This document shows, piece by piece, positions 1 through 8,878 of a stretch of DNA of 64,000 nt. The notes beneath the pieces are model-generated. The model did no database searches and was not told the origin of the DNA. It worked only from the letters and a program-made list of their open reading frames with translations. Numbering within the stretch: position 1 is the stretch's first letter; the number at the start of each line of letters is the position of its first letter. The stretch comes from Streptomyces sp. Root1304 (GTDB lineage Bacteria > Actinomycetota > Actinomycetes > Streptomycetales > Streptomycetaceae). The position numbers were made by a program, and so were the translations under genes. The stretch is from NCBI RefSeq assembly GCF_001426405.1, contig NZ_LMEP01000023.1:482940-546939 (forward strand), given 5' to 3'.

Positions 1-596
1 GGTTCGCCGGGCGCAACGCGGTGAACGCCGAGCACGTCTTCGGCGGCATCCCGGTGCTGAGCATCGGCACCGAGAAGTACATGCACTACCACGACCCGAA
101 GCTCTGGGACGAGGTGTGGCTCAGCGAGGCCCAGCTCACCTGGCTCGAACAGCGCCTCGCGTACTGGGCGCGGCGTCGCAGGCCGGTCATGGTCGTGACG
201 CACCACCCGCTCCCGAACACCGTCTCCGGCAGCCACAACCGGCTGTACTCCCGGGACTACCTCCAGGCGGACCGTCTCCTCGGCATCCTCGGCCGCCACC
301 GGGACGTGTTCCTCTTCTGCGGGCACACCCACTGGGACCTCGCCCTTTCGGACTGGTACGTCCGCCGGGTCGTCCCCGGCACGGCGAACCTGGACGGCTT
401 CTCCGTGATCAACACCGGTGCCGTGCAGACCGGGTACACGGACGACGGCAAGGGTGGCGAGGTCGCCGTGGAGGGCACCTTCAACCAGGGCCTTCAGGTC
501 GAGGTCTTCCAGGACCGGGTGGTCGTGAAGGCCCGCGACTTCGCGGCCGGCAGCTGGCTGAAGCAGATCACCGTCCCGCTGGCGACGAGGATCTGA
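1..596 (+). CDS. Metallophosphoesterase, C-terminal part (5' end outside window)
   Basis: The reading frame is open from base 3 and ends at the TGA at 594-596, so the gene starts before the window; the GTG at 21 is only an internal codon. The visible 197 residues contain VVTHHPLP and FCGHTHWD, the late metal-binding His blocks (GxxH and GHTH) of calcineurin-like metallophosphoesterases. These enzymes use a di-metal centre to cleave phosphate mono- or diesters. The early D-x-H and GD blocks would lie outside the window, so substrate class and signal peptide cannot be judged. The next gene is convergent, about 95 bp away. Confidence 0.85.
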   Translation, partial: FAGRNAVNAEHVFGGIPVLSIGTEKYMHYHDPKLWDEVWLSEAQLTWLEQRLAYWARRRRPVMVVTHHPLPNTVSGSHNRLYSRDYLQADRLLGILGRHRDVFLFCGHTHWDLALSDWYVRRVVPGTANLDGFSVINTGAVQTGYTDDGKGGEVAVEGTFNQGLQVEVFQDRVVVKARDFAAGSWLKQITVPLATRI

Positions 597-691
597 CCCA
601 CCGGGCGCGACCGGCGACCGCCGCCCCGGCTGGGGGTGGCGCGAGGCCCGGCCGCCGGTCGCGCCCGTTCACCCGGCACACGGGGTGGCGG

Positions 692-2242
692 TCAGTGACC
701 GACCGCGAGTTCGCCGCTCAGCCTGCCGTGCAGCCGGGCGCTCGGATCGTTGAGCCCGACGATCTCGACGGTCTTCCCGCGCTGGGCGTACTTGCTCTCG
801 ACGATGTCGAGGGCGGCGACGGACGAGGCGTCCCAGACGTGCGCGGCCGACAGGTCGATGACGATCCTGTCGGCGTCCGTGGCGTAGTCGAAGCGACCGA
901 CCAGCTCCCCGGCCGAGGCGAAGAACAGCTCGCCGCTGATCCGGTAGACCACGGTCGTCCCGGCCGGGTCGACGACGGCGGTCAGCTCGGCCTGGTGGGC
1001 GACGCGCCGGGCGAAGATCACCACGGCGGTCAGGGAGCCCAGCACGACGCCGACGGCGAGGTTGTGGGTGGCGATCACGGCCACGACGGTGAGGGCCATG
1101 ACGACGATCTCGCCGGCGGGCATCCGGCGGAGCGTCTTCGGGGCGATCGAGTGCCAGTCGAACGTCGCGATCGACACCATGATCATGACGGCGACCAGGA
1201 CGGCCATGGGGATGTCGGAGACGACCGGACCGAACACGATGCACAGCACCATCAGGAACGCGCCGGCGAGGAAGGTCGAGAGCCTGGTGCGGGCGCCGGA
1301 GACCTTCACGTTGATCATCGTCTGGCCGATCATGGCGCAGCCGCCGATCCCGCCGAAGAAGCCGGTGACGATGTTGGCGATGCCCTGGCCGATGGACTCG
1401 CGCTTCTTGTCGGACGGCGTGTCGGTGATGTCGTCCACCAGCTTGGCGGTCATCAGCGACTCCATCAGCCCGACCAGGGCCATCGCGAAGGCGTACGGCG
1501 CGATCGTCGCCAGCGTGGCCGTCGTGAACGGCACGTCCGGCAGACCGGGCACCGGCAGGGACGACGGCAGGGCGCCCTTGTCGCCGACGGTCGGGACCGC
1601 GATCCCTGCGGCGACGGTGAGCGCGGTGAGGGCCACGATCGAGACGAGCGGCGCGGGCACGAGCGTGCTCACCTTCGGCAGGAACACCATCAGCGCCAGG
1701 GCGGCGGCGAGCAGCGGGTAGACGGCCCACGGCACGTCCACCAGCTCGTGGAGCTGGGTCATGAAGACCAGGATCGCGAGCGAGTTCACGAACCCGACCA
1801 TCACCGAGCGGGGCACGAACCGCACCAGCTTCGCGACCCCCAGCAGCCCCAGCACCACCTGGAAGACGCCCCCGAGGATGACGGCGGCGATCAGGTACCC
1901 GAGCCCGTGCTCACGGTTCAGCGGCGCGATGACCAGGGCCACGGCGCCGGTCGCGGCGGAGATCATCGCCCGCCGGCCACCGACGACGGAGATGGTCACC
2001 GCCATCGTGAAGGAGGCGAAGAGACCCAGCGCCGGGTCGACACCGGCGATGATCGAGAACGAGATCGCCTCGGGAATCAGCGCGAGGGCGACGATCAGAC
2101 CGGCCAGCACCTCGGTGCGCCAGACCTTGGGGTCGGACAGCCAGTCGGGCCCGGGAACCCGCAGACGCGAGGGACGCGGCTCGGCGGCGGGGGAGGAGAC
2201 GGTGGAGGGCAAGGGGTGGGAACCTGTCGTGCTCGGGCACAC
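692..2242 (-). CDS. SulP-family anion transporter with C-terminal STAS domain
   Basis: This 516-residue protein has the SulP layout: a short hydrophilic N-terminus, hydrophobic segments from about residue 45 to 400, and a cytoplasmic STAS domain from about 405 to 510 with DLSAAHVWDASSV around 465-480. SulP proteins move sulfate, bicarbonate or other anions across the inner membrane, and STAS domains regulate them. Bacterial members are often mis-called sulfate permeases, so the substrate is left open. The GTG at 2242 is the only reasonable start upstream of the first membrane segment. It lies about 500 bp downstream of the ehuA stop on the same strand, so it may have its own promoter. Confidence 0.9.
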   Translation of the reverse strand: MCPSTTGSHPLPSTVSSPAAEPRPSRLRVPGPDWLSDPKVWRTEVLAGLIVALALIPEAISFSIIAGVDPALGLFASFTMAVTISVVGGRRAMISAATGAVALVIAPLNREHGLGYLIAAVILGGVFQVVLGLLGVAKLVRFVPRSVMVGFVNSLAILVFMTQLHELVDVPWAVYPLLAAALALMVFLPKVSTLVPAPLVSIVALTALTVAAGIAVPTVGDKGALPSSLPVPGLPDVPFTTATLATIAPYAFAMALVGLMESLMTAKLVDDITDTPSDKKRESIGQGIANIVTGFFGGIGGCAMIGQTMINVKVSGARTRLSTFLAGAFLMVLCIVFGPVVSDIPMAVLVAVMIMVSIATFDWHSIAPKTLRRMPAGEIVVMALTVVAVIATHNLAVGVVLGSLTAVVIFARRVAHQAELTAVVDPAGTTVVYRISGELFFASAGELVGRFDYATDADRIVIDLSAAHVWDASSVAALDIVESKYAQRGKTVEIVGLNDPSARLHGRLSGELAVGH

Positions 2243-2666
2243 CCCCGTGCGGCAGGCAGGGAGATGCGGGAGGGGAACGCGGGGAGGAGCCGTAGGGGAG
2301 TGCGGGCCGGGCTTCAGGTCCGAGGGCGGGACCTCAGGGCCGGGGGCGGACGCTCAGGGCGGGCAGGCGGCGTCGCCGGAGGGCACGGGGTCGCGCACGC
2401 TTCTCTCCAGCGGGATCGGGGCTTCGCCAGGAGCGTCGTCGGCCCGGCCACGGCAACGGCGCGGAGGCGGTCCGCCGGCCTCGCCGCCCGTCGACTCTAC
2501 CCGGGCGGGCGCGCACCGCGTTCGTGGGCGGCGTGGGGGGTCCCGCCGGAAGCACGAGTACTCGGCGCCGTCGGGCCCGCCGCCGACCCGGCCGGGAACG
2601 GCTTCTCGGCATGCCCCTGCCGGGCACGCCGGACCGCGGACGACCGGGCACGCCGGTCACTCGAGG
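2243..2666. other. Intergenic spacer between ehuA and the SulP gene
   Basis: No convincing gene is seen. Open frames here are Arg/Pro-rich and lack a ribosome binding site, so they look like by-products of GC-rich DNA. The promoter of the SulP gene should lie here. The part next to ehuA holds the tandem repeats listed separately. Confidence 0.5.
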
Positions 2667-2734
2667 TCACCCCGTACGAGATCTCACCCCGTACGGGACG
2701 TCACCTCGTACGGGACCTCACCCCGTACGGGACC
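2667..2734. repeat. Four tandem copies of a 17-bp repeat
   Basis: Units occupy 2667-2683, 2684-2700, 2701-2717 and 2718-2734. The consensus is TCACCCCGTACGGGACC, with one to three changes per unit. Each unit has the self-complementary core CGTACG. The array ends 12 bp from the ehuA stop codon, in the 3' region of the ectoine/ehu unit. A decayed fifth unit may follow at 2735-2750. Confidence 0.85.
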
Positions 2735-2746
2735 GGGTACGAGTCC

Positions 2747-3607
2747 TCACCTCACCGACCGCAGGAACGACCTCGTCCGTTCGTGTTCCGGTGCGTCGAG
2801 CAGGCGGGCCGCCGGGCCCGACTCGATGATCCGGCCCTGGTCGAACATGAGGATCCGGTCCGACACGTCACGCGCGAAGCCCATCTCGTGCGTCACGCAG
2901 AGCAGGGTGATCTCGGTGTCGCGCGCGATGCCCCGCAGCACGTCCAGGACCTCCGCCACCAGCTCCGGGTCGAGTGCGGACGTCACCTCGTCGAGCAGGA
3001 GGATCTCGGGCCGCATCGCGAGCGCGCGGGCGATGGCCACCCGCTGCTGCTGGCCGCCGGAGAGCCGGGTGGGCCGGGCGTCGATCTTGTCGTCGAGGCC
3101 GACGAGCCCGAGCAGGTCGCGGGCGTGGGCCTCCGCCGCCTCCCGACTCTCGCCGAGCACGTGGACGGGCGCCTCGACCACGTTCTCCAGCACGTTCATG
3201 TGGGGGAACAGGTTGAACTGCTGGAAGACCATGCCGACCCGGCGCCGCCGCGTCGCGAGCTCGCGCTCGCTCGCCGGCACCGGCTTCCCGCCGTCGGAAC
3301 CCGATGGCGTGTGGGAGTAGGGCAGCCCGTCGACGTGGATGACGCCCTCGGTGACCCGCTCCAGCGTCATGAGCAGCCGCAGGATCGTCGTCTTGCCCGA
3401 GCCGCTCGGCCCGATGAGCGTCACGCGTTCGCCGCGCCCCACGGACAGGTCGAGACCGTCGAGCACGGTGTGGTCCCCGTACCGCTTGGTGACCCGCTCG
3501 AAGCGGACCGCGTCGGCGACCGCGGCCGTGCCGGTGTCCGTGTCCGCGGCGACGGCGGGCGGGTCCGGCCGTGGCTCCGGGGTCTTCGAGAGCCGCTCAG
3601 TGGGCAA
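2747..3607 (-). CDS. ehuA: Ectoine/hydroxyectoine ABC importer ATPase EhuA
   Basis: This 286-residue ATPase belongs to the polar amino acid importer family. It has Walker A GPSGSGKT (66-73), signature LSGGQ (182-186), Walker B ILLLDE (202-207) and the H-loop His at 240. It would power the EhuC/EhuD permease using ligand delivered by EhuB. The start is a TTG at 3607, supported by GGAGG six bases upstream; it overlaps the end of ehuD by 11 bp, indicating translational coupling. The name rests on position: it closes a unit that begins with ectABCD. The substrate is an inference from that context. Confidence 0.85.
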   Translation of the reverse strand: MPTERLSKTPEPRPDPPAVAADTDTGTAAVADAVRFERVTKRYGDHTVLDGLDLSVGRGERVTLIGPSGSGKTTILRLLMTLERVTEGVIHVDGLPYSHTPSGSDGGKPVPASERELATRRRRVGMVFQQFNLFPHMNVLENVVEAPVHVLGESREAAEAHARDLLGLVGLDDKIDARPTRLSGGQQQRVAIARALAMRPEILLLDEVTSALDPELVAEVLDVLRGIARDTEITLLCVTHEMGFARDVSDRILMFDQGRIIESGPAARLLDAPEHERTRSFLRSVR

Positions 3608-4235
3608 GGCGTGCCTCCAGTCGTCGTACGAGCACGGACGTGGGCCAGCTCGCGAGCAGGAACACCGCGGCGGCCAGGGTGAAGCTCTCCAGATAGGCGA
3701 AGTGCGTGCTGCCGAAGGTGTTCGCCTCGTGGACCATCTCGTGCACGGTGATCACGGACAGCAGCGGAGTCTCCTTGAAGAGGGAGACGGCGTAGTTCCC
3801 GAGCGGCGGCAGGACGTTCCGCACCGCCTGCGGCAGCACGACCGCCCGCCACGTCCGGTGGCGCGGCAGCGAGAGCGCCGTGCACGCCTCCCACTGCCCC
3901 TTCGGCACCGCGTCGATGCCGGTCCGGTAGACCTCGGAGAGGTACGTGGCGTAGTGCACGCCCAGGACGAGCACGCCCAGCGCCAGCGGATCGAGCGCGG
4001 GGATCAGCACCCAGGCCGCGAACAACTGCACGAGCAGCGGCGTCGAGCGGACGAACGCCGCCGCACCGCCCACCGGCAGCGCCACCCACCGGGGAGCCAC
4101 CCGCCCCACGACGGCGAGGACCAGGCCGAGGACGGCCGCGACGACGAATCCGAGGACGGTCGCGGCCAGGGTCACACCGAAGCCCTTGAGTACGACGGGA
4201 AGCGCGGTCAGGGCCGCGTCACCGTCCCACATCAC
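3597..4235 (-). CDS. ehuD: Ectoine/hydroxyectoine ABC importer permease EhuD
   Basis: This 212-residue inner-membrane permease has about five hydrophobic segments and the HisM/GlnP-type loop with the EAA-like stretch around GQWEACTALSLPRHRTW, which contacts the ATPase. It pairs with EhuC as the two halves of the channel. The start GTG at 4235 overlaps the ehuC stop as GTGA and has GGAGG six bases upstream; an ATG directly follows and could also serve. The product fits the usual length for this family. Assignment to ectoines comes from the neighbouring ect genes. Confidence 0.85.
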   Translation of the reverse strand: MMWDGDAALTALPVVLKGFGVTLAATVLGFVVAAVLGLVLAVVGRVAPRWVALPVGGAAAFVRSTPLLVQLFAAWVLIPALDPLALGVLVLGVHYATYLSEVYRTGIDAVPKGQWEACTALSLPRHRTWRAVVLPQAVRNVLPPLGNYAVSLFKETPLLSVITVHEMVHEANTFGSTHFAYLESFTLAAAVFLLASWPTSVLVRRLEARLAH

Positions 4236-4972
4236 GCACCACCTCCCTGCCCGAGACGGGCCTTCGCCGACCGCTCCAGGGCGTTCATCAGCAGACTCAG
4301 TACGGCGGCCACGGCGCCGTAGACCGCGAGGAGCAGCAGATACGCGGCCGCCGTGTCACCGGTCGCGGACCGCAGCTGGTCGATCTCGAAGGTCAGATCG
4401 GGCACGGTGACGAGCGACAGCAGCGGCGTCGCCTTCAGCAGCTGCACCAGCAGGTTCTTGAACGGCGCGACCATCAGCGCCTGCGCCTGCGGCAGCACCA
4501 CCCGCCTCAGCCGCAGTCCCGGTCGCATGCCGAGCGCGACGGCCGCCTCGCTCTGCGAGGCCGGGACCGCCGCGACGGCGCCCCTCACCACCTCCGCCCC
4601 GTACGCCCCGAAGTTGAGCCCGAGCGCGAGGACGCCGCACGCCAGCGGCTCCAGCCGGAAGCCGAGCATGGGCAGCGCAAAGAACAGCCAGAACAGCTGT
4701 ACGTACAGTGAGGTGCCCCGGAAGAACTCGACGACCAGCCGTGACCCGCCGCGCACGAGCGCGCGCGAGGAGCCGGCCGCGAGCCCCAGCGCGTAGGCCA
4801 GGACGAGGGCGAGCACGGCCCCCAGGACCGTCGCCTCCACCGTGACCAACAGGCCCTCGCCGAGCCGGGGCAGGGCGCTCCCCAGCTCGGCGAGGAACCC
4901 GGGAGCGGCCTCGGTGGTGCCGGCCGCCTGCCCGGCGGGCAAGGGTGCCCCGGTCACGTGCTCAGGCCGCAC
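4232..4972 (-). CDS. ehuC: Ectoine/hydroxyectoine ABC importer permease EhuC
   Basis: This 246-residue polar amino acid-type permease has an N-terminal hydrophilic lead of about 35 residues, then membrane spans, and the coupling loop SQSEAAVALGMRPG. The chosen GTG at 4972 overlaps the end of ehuB by 11 bp. A second GTG at 4957 is an alternative, and neither has a clear ribosome binding site. Downstream it overlaps ehuD by 4 bp. The order ehuB-C-D-A directly after ectD matches ectoine uptake loci known in other bacteria. Confidence 0.85.
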   Translation of the reverse strand: MRPEHVTGAPLPAGQAAGTTEAAPGFLAELGSALPRLGEGLLVTVEATVLGAVLALVLAYALGLAAGSSRALVRGGSRLVVEFFRGTSLYVQLFWLFFALPMLGFRLEPLACGVLALGLNFGAYGAEVVRGAVAAVPASQSEAAVALGMRPGLRLRRVVLPQAQALMVAPFKNLLVQLLKATPLLSLVTVPDLTFEIDQLRSATGDTAAAYLLLLAVYGAVAAVLSLLMNALERSAKARLGQGGGA

Positions 4973-5897
4973 AGAGATCGGCCGTGCGCAGCGAGCGGGG
5001 CGGCACCTCGCGCTCGGTGAACCCGTAGCGTCCGACGAGCCGTACGTACCGGGCCGGGTCGCCGGTTATCTTCGCCAGCTCCCGGTCGAAGGCGTCCCGC
5101 AGCCCGTCCGCCCCCTGCCGGAACACCGCGCCACCCGCGCTGAACTGCTTGACCCCGTTCACCACGGGCACGAACGGCGTGCCCACCTGCACGGCCGCGC
5201 CCCGGTTCGTCCGGGCGAGCCAGCGCAGCGAGATGCCGGTCAGCGCGAAGGCGTCGATCCGGCCGGCGAGCAGCGCGTCGAGACCGTCCTGCTGCTTGGC
5301 CAGCGTCTTCACCGAACCGTCCGACACACCGGCCGCCTTGGCGTACGAGGCCTCCACGGCCGCCGTGAGCACTCCCACGGTGGCGCCCCGTGCCACACAG
5401 GACGCGAAGTCGCTCAGTCCCTTCGGGTTGCCCTGACGGACCATCAGTGAGGTCGGGGAGATGAACTCCGGCTCGGAGAACAGGACCTTGGCGCACCGCT
5501 CGGGCGTGATCGCCATGCCCGCGCTCACGACGTCGAACCGGTCCGCGAGGAGACCCGGGATGAGCGTGCCGAACTCGGTGAGCGTGGGCCGCAGTTCGCG
5601 GACCCCCAGCGCCGTGAAGATCTCCCGGTGGAGCGTCGGGGCCTCGCCCGCGAGATCGCCGCCGTCCTGGAAGCCGTACGGTGCCTCACCGGCGAACCCC
5701 ACCCGGACGAAGCCCTGCTTCCGCAGCTTCGCCAGCAGGTCCGCGTCGCCCTTCGGAGCCCCCGTGCCGGCCTCGGTGCGGCTGCAGGCCGTCACGAACG
5801 CCGGGGTGAGGGCGGCCGCGCCGAGCAGCGCCGATCTGGTGAGGAATCCGCGGCGGTCGAGGGGCGAGCGGCCCCGGCCGTCATCCTGATGGGACAT
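4962..5897 (-). CDS. ehuB: Ectoine/hydroxyectoine-binding lipoprotein EhuB
   Basis: This 311-residue extracellular solute-binding protein of family 3 would capture ectoine or hydroxyectoine and hand it to EhuC/EhuD. The N-terminus carries a twin-arginine motif (DRRGFLT, 14-20) and a lipobox ending at Cys38 (VTAC), so it is probably a Tat-exported lipoprotein. The ATG at 5897 is preferred over an upstream in-frame start because GAAGGGG lies six bases before it and it places the Tat signal at the N-terminus. It follows ectD by about 40 bp. Ligand specificity is inferred from the location. Confidence 0.87.
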   Translation of the reverse strand: MSHQDDGRGRSPLDRRGFLTRSALLGAAALTPAFVTACSRTEAGTGAPKGDADLLAKLRKQGFVRVGFAGEAPYGFQDGGDLAGEAPTLHREIFTALGVRELRPTLTEFGTLIPGLLADRFDVVSAGMAITPERCAKVLFSEPEFISPTSLMVRQGNPKGLSDFASCVARGATVGVLTAAVEASYAKAAGVSDGSVKTLAKQQDGLDALLAGRIDAFALTGISLRWLARTNRGAAVQVGTPFVPVVNGVKQFSAGGAVFRQGADGLRDAFDRELAKITGDPARYVRLVGRYGFTEREVPPRSLRTADLCAA

Positions 5898-5938
5898 GGA
5901 CGTCCCCTTCCTTGTCGTACGGACGATGGGCGGCGGGG

Positions 5939-6838
5939 TCATCCGACGGGGACGACGTCCCGCGCGGCGATGAACGACGGCCGCCGCACCGGCGCGGCGA
6001 ACGGCAGCTCCGGCTGGTTCTCGACGCTGTTGAACACGAGGAACACATTGCTGCGCGGGTACGGGGTGATGTTGTCGCCCGAACCGTGCAGGGCGTTGCA
6101 GTCGAACCAGGTCGCCGAGCCCGCCGGGCCGGTGAACTGGCGGATGCCGCAGGCGTCGGCGAACGTCGTGAGGGCCTCGTGCGACGGCGTCCCCGCGTCC
6201 TGCATGCGGAGCGACTTCTTGTAGTTGTCGCGCGGGGTCTCACCGGCGCAGCCCAGGAACGTCCGGTGCGAACCCGGCATGATCATCAGGCTGCCGTTGG
6301 TGCTGTGGTTCGGCGTGAGGGCGATCGACACGGAGACCGTCCGCATCCGGGGCAGCCCGTCCTCCGCGTGCCAGGTCTCGAAGTCGGAGTGCCAGTAGAA
6401 GCCGCTGGCGCCGAAGCCCGGCTTGACGTTGACGCGCGACTGGTGGACGTACACGTCGGAACCGAGTATCTGGCGGGCGCGCCCGACGACGCGCGGGTCC
6501 GCCGCGAGCCCGGCGAACACCTCGCTGATCCGGTGCACCTCGAACACGGAGCGGATCTCCCGCGAGTTCGGCTCCACGACGGCCCGCTCGTCCTGTCGGA
6601 CCGCCGGGTCCGTGACGAGCCGGTCGAGCTCGTCCCGCAGCGCCTCCACCTCCTCCGGGGTGACGAGCTCGTCGACGGTGACGAACCCGTCGCGCTCGTA
6701 CTCCTCCAGCTCCCGCGCCCAGAAGGGCCCGGCGGTGCCGGGCGCGGACCACACGACGGGGTCCTTGCGGCCGATCAGCTGCTCCTCGGTGCCACGGGTC
6801 GGGTAGAGGTCGACGGGACGGGCGGGGGCGGAGGTCAT
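5939..6838 (-). CDS. ectD: Ectoine 5-hydroxylase EctD
   Basis: This 299-residue member of the PhyH superfamily of Fe(II)/2-oxoglutarate dioxygenases converts ectoine to 5-hydroxyectoine in the cytoplasm. The iron triad is visible as His150 and Asp152 (YWHSDFETWH) and His251 (DCNALHGSG). The length is typical for EctD. The ATG at 6838 removes a low-complexity upstream extension and is preceded by AAGGAAGG about twelve bases away. The gene follows ectC by 80 bp in the ectABCD order, which makes the assignment secure. Confidence 0.95.
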   Translation of the reverse strand: MTSAPARPVDLYPTRGTEEQLIGRKDPVVWSAPGTAGPFWARELEEYERDGFVTVDELVTPEEVEALRDELDRLVTDPAVRQDERAVVEPNSREIRSVFEVHRISEVFAGLAADPRVVGRARQILGSDVYVHQSRVNVKPGFGASGFYWHSDFETWHAEDGLPRMRTVSVSIALTPNHSTNGSLMIMPGSHRTFLGCAGETPRDNYKKSLRMQDAGTPSHEALTTFADACGIRQFTGPAGSATWFDCNALHGSGDNITPYPRSNVFLVFNSVENQPELPFAAPVRRPSFIAARDVVPVG

Positions 6839-6918
6839 GAGAGGCGGTGCCTTCCTTGTCTCGTGCGGGGTCGTCGGGTGTGGGGGCGCGGGGGTGCCGG
6901 GGTTGGGTCGGGGTGGGG

Positions 6919-7326
6919 TCAGGCGGTGGGCTCGGGCTCGGTGAGCAGGGGGTAGACGCCGTTCTCGTCGTGGTCCTCGCGGCCGGTGACGGGCGGGTTG
7001 AAGACGCAGAGGCAGCGGAAGTCCCGCTTGACATCGAGGGTGTGCCGCTCGTGCCCGTCGAGCAGGTACATGGTTCCGGGCACGATCGTGTACGTGCGGC
7101 CCGTCTCGTGGTCGGTGAGCTCGGCCTCGCCGGCGGTGCAGACGACGGCCTCGACGTGGTTCGCGTACCACATGGAGGTACGGGTGCCCGCGTACAGCAC
7201 GGTCTCGTGCAGGGAGAACCCGACCCGCTCACGGGCCAGGACGATGCGCTTGCTCTCCCAGGTGCCGGAGGCGGCCTTCACATGCCGCTCGGTGCCGTCG
7301 AGTTCGTCGAAGGAACGCACGATCAC
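6919..7326 (-). CDS. ectC: L-ectoine synthase EctC
   Basis: This 135-residue cupin closes the ring of N-gamma-acetyl-diaminobutyrate to give ectoine. The N-terminus (VIVRSFDEL) and the cupin stretch around PGTMYLLDGHERH are typical of EctC. The start is the GTG at 7326, which fits the conserved N-terminus and has AAAGG about nine bases upstream; longer frames only add Pro/Arg-rich sequence. It lies between ectB (143-bp gap) and ectD. Confidence 0.95.
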   Translation of the reverse strand: MIVRSFDELDGTERHVKAASGTWESKRIVLARERVGFSLHETVLYAGTRTSMWYANHVEAVVCTAGEAELTDHETGRTYTIVPGTMYLLDGHERHTLDVKRDFRCLCVFNPPVTGREDHDENGVYPLLTEPEPTA

Positions 7327-7469
7327 GGGGGATCGCCTTTCTGTCGGGGGTGGGGTGAGGTGGGGGGAAGGGGCGGCGGGGCCCGGCGCGATACGGCGGG
7401 GCCGGGCCGGGCGATGGCGAGCCGGGCGTGACGTGGGGTGCCGGGCCGCGCGGTCGGGCGGCGTGACGG

Positions 7470-8777
7470 TCAGGCGGCGTGGCGGCCGGACGTGCGGAGG
7501 TCGGCGGTGTGCCGGACGGAGCGGGCCAGGATGCCGAGGCCCTCGTCGAGTTCGTCGTCCGTCGCCGTGAGCGGCGGCAGCAGCTTGACCACCTCGCCGT
7601 GCGGCCCCGACGTCTCCAGGAGCAGCCCGAGCTCGAAGGCGCGCCGGCACACGGCCTCGGCACGCTCCCCGTCGCCGAACTCCAGGCCCCAGACCAGGCC
7701 GCGGCCCCGGGTCCGGAGCGCCGTGCGGCCGTCCTCGCCGCAGAGGTCGAGGAGGGCGTGCTCGACGCGTCCGGCTCGGTTCAGGGTGCGCTCGCGCAGG
7801 GCGCCGTCGGCCCAGAAGGTCTCCAGGGCCGCGGTGGCGGTCACGAAGGCGGGGTTGTTGCCGCGGAACGTGCCGTTGTGCTCGCCCGGCTGCCAGACGT
7901 CCAGCTCGGGGCGGAACAGGCAGAGGGCCATGGGAAGGCCGTAACCGCTGATCGACTTCGACAGGGTGACGATGTCGGGCACGATCCCCGCCTCCTCGAA
8001 GGAGAAGAAGTCGCCCGTGCGCCCGCAGCCCATCTGGACGTCGTCCACGATGAGCAGCATGTCCCGGCGGCGGCACAGGTCGGCGAGCTGCCGCAGCCAC
8101 TCGACCCGGGCGACGTTGACGCCGCCCTCGCCCTGGACCGTCTCGACGATGACGGCGGCGGGGTGGTCGAGACCGGAGCCGGGATCGCCCAGGAGCCGCT
8201 CGAACCAGAGGAAGTCCGGCATCCGTCCGCCGAGGTAGTGGTCGAACGGCATCTGGGTGGCGTGGTTGAGCGGGACGCCCGCGCCGGCGCGTTTGGCGGC
8301 GTTGCCGGTGACGGCGAGCGAGCCGAGGGACATGCCGTGGAAGGCGTTGGTGAACGAGACGACCGTCTCGCGCCCGGTGACCTTGCGGGCGAGCTTCAGG
8401 GCGGCCTCGACGGCGTTGGTGCCGGTCGGGCCGGGGAACATGACCTTGTAGGGCAGGGAGCGCGGCTCCAGGATCGTCGTACGGAACGCTTCGAGGAAGT
8501 CCCGTTTGGCGGTCGTCGACATGTCCAGGCCGTGGGTGACGCCGTCGCGCGCGAGGTAGTCGAGGAGCGCGCGCTTCAGGACGGGGTTGTTGTGGCCGTA
8601 GTTGAGGGAGCCCGCGCCGGCGAAGAAGTCGAGGAAGGGACGCCCGTCCTCGTCGTAGAGCCGGCTCCCGCTCGCGCGCTCGAAGACGACGGGCCAGGCG
8701 CGGCAGTAGCTGCGGACCTCGGATTCGACGGTCTCGAAGACGGAAGGGGCGGCGATGATGTCGGTGAGGGCGGTCAC
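7470..8777 (-). CDS. ectB: L-2,4-diaminobutyrate transaminase EctB
   Basis: This 435-residue class III PLP aminotransferase carries out the first ectoine step, transferring an amino group from glutamate to aspartate semialdehyde to give 2,4-diaminobutyrate. The PLP lysine is Lys274 in TLSKSISG and the cofactor aspartate is in LLIVDDVQMGCGRTG (about 245). The GTG at 8777 has GGAG five bases upstream and matches the usual EctB start. It is the second gene of the ect unit. Confidence 0.95.
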   Translation of the reverse strand: MTALTDIIAAPSVFETVESEVRSYCRAWPVVFERASGSRLYDEDGRPFLDFFAGAGSLNYGHNNPVLKRALLDYLARDGVTHGLDMSTTAKRDFLEAFRTTILEPRSLPYKVMFPGPTGTNAVEAALKLARKVTGRETVVSFTNAFHGMSLGSLAVTGNAAKRAGAGVPLNHATQMPFDHYLGGRMPDFLWFERLLGDPGSGLDHPAAVIVETVQGEGGVNVARVEWLRQLADLCRRRDMLLIVDDVQMGCGRTGDFFSFEEAGIVPDIVTLSKSISGYGLPMALCLFRPELDVWQPGEHNGTFRGNNPAFVTATAALETFWADGALRERTLNRAGRVEHALLDLCGEDGRTALRTRGRGLVWGLEFGDGERAEAVCRRAFELGLLLETSGPHGEVVKLLPPLTATDDELDEGLGILARSVRHTADLRTSGRHAA

Positions 8778-8822
8778 GTCTCTCCAGGATCGGTGCGGGT
8801 GCGGGTGAATGCTCGGAAGGGG

Positions 8823-8848
8823 GACGGCCGGGGGCGTGTCCGGCCGTC
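8823..8848 (-). promoter_or_regulatory. Intercistronic hairpin between ectA and ectB
   Basis: GACGGCCGG at 8823-8831 and CCGGCCGTC at 8840-8848 form a perfect 9-bp stem with an 8-nt loop in the ectA-ectB gap. It has no U-tract. It may stabilise or trim the transcript or attenuate downstream expression; this is inference. Confidence 0.4.
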
Positions 8849-8878
8849 GGCGCGCCGGTTCGGCAGGACGCCGGTGCG

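Noticed and set aside
2334..2660. Possible minus-strand gene in the ehuA-SulP spacer
   Set aside because: It is Arg/Pro-rich with no ribosome binding site and no recognisable fold.
116..3682. Very long plus-strand open frame (over 1100 codons)
   Set aside because: It runs antisense through the metallophosphoesterase, SulP and ehuA genes, is made of Arg/Gly/Pro/His-rich sequence and matches no family. It is a by-product of high GC at third positions.
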